Shown here one piece after another: positions 63,940 to 64,000 of a stretch of 64,000 nt of DNA. How positions within the stretch are numbered: the stretch's first letter is position 1; each line of letters opens with the position of its first letter. Below the pieces are notes generated by a model. It was not told where the DNA came from. It made no database searches and worked only from the letters and a program-made list of their open reading frames with translations. The translations under genes and the position numbers were made by a program. Source of the stretch: Paralichthys olivaceus (lineage: Eukaryota; Chordata; Actinopteri; Pleuronectiformes; Paralichthyidae); the NCBI RefSeq assembly GCF_024713975.1, contig NC_091099.1, positions 16,969,501-17,033,500 on the forward strand, in the 5' to 3' direction.

Positions 63940-64000
63940 AGCAGCCATGGCTGGACACATTATTTTTAGGTTGTCCATCCGTGCATCTTTCCATACATCT
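63940..64000 (+). repeat. head of a dispersed repeat cut by the window edge
   Basis: 'atggctggacacattatttt' and 'aggttgtccatccgtgcatc' resemble the beginning of the repeat whose later part lies at about 8790-9135. It runs off the window. Confidence 0.4.

Noticed and set aside
1..64000. CRISPR arrays, bacterial operons, viral genes or integrated phage
   Set aside because: No regularly spaced repeats, no prokaryotic coding density and no viral reading frames; content is plainly vertebrate nuclear DNA.

Overview
This window looks like a stretch of a ray-finned (teleost) fish chromosome. The evidence is three vertebrate genes (two with compact multi-exon structures), an AT-rich background, an L2-clade LINE tail, tRNA-derived SINEs of the fish type, and several short interspersed repeats that I recognise from fish genomes. 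I see no bacterial, viral or plasmid features. No alignment or database search was possible; gene identities come from reading the translated exons and recalling the family proteins.

Layout. Positions 1-5.2 kb hold no recognised coding sequence, but carry a possible promoter and 5' UTR exon (about 1985-2152) and two tail-to-tail copies of one interspersed repeat. From 5302 to 18497 (+) lies a complete slco1c1 gene (OATP1C1-type thyroid-hormone and organic-anion transporter) in 14 coding exons that join without any frame break into 701 residues. A polyadenylation signal sits at 19489. Convergent to it, at 22234-20244 (-), is bcap29 (ER-resident BAP29) in 7 coding exons giving 236 residues and ending in a KKxx ER-retrieval signal. 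Its 5' UTR exon is near 22.7-22.8 kb. From 22.8 to 32.8 kb there is no host gene, only repeats, including a 5'-truncated L2 LINE with a matching 11-bp target-site duplication nested in an older repeat. At 34168-32852 (-) is gpr22, an intronless-coding orphan class A GPCR of 438 residues whose 5' UTR is spliced. From 34.2 kb to the end, about 30 kb, I find no protein-coding exon. It contains scattered repeats plus AT-rich, repeat-poor segments that could be conserved regulatory DNA.

Context. In mammals BCAP29 and GPR22 are close neighbours in the same orientation, with GPR22 inside an intron of the oppositely oriented COG5 gene and DUS4L between. Here bcap29 and gpr22 keep that relative order and orientation. 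I could not recognise any dus4l or cog5 exon between or around them. The slco1c1 neighbour is not part of the mammalian block. The three genes do not form a functional pathway: one is a plasma-membrane transporter, one an ER membrane chaperone or sorting factor, one an orphan receptor.

I did not find an obviously new biological system. The observations most worth a second look are the apparent loss of cog5/dus4l from a conserved nested-gene block, a repeat filling the gap between two convergent polyadenylation signals, the local abundance (at least 12 copies in 64 kb) of one repeat family, and a pair of related about 220-bp elements near the right end.
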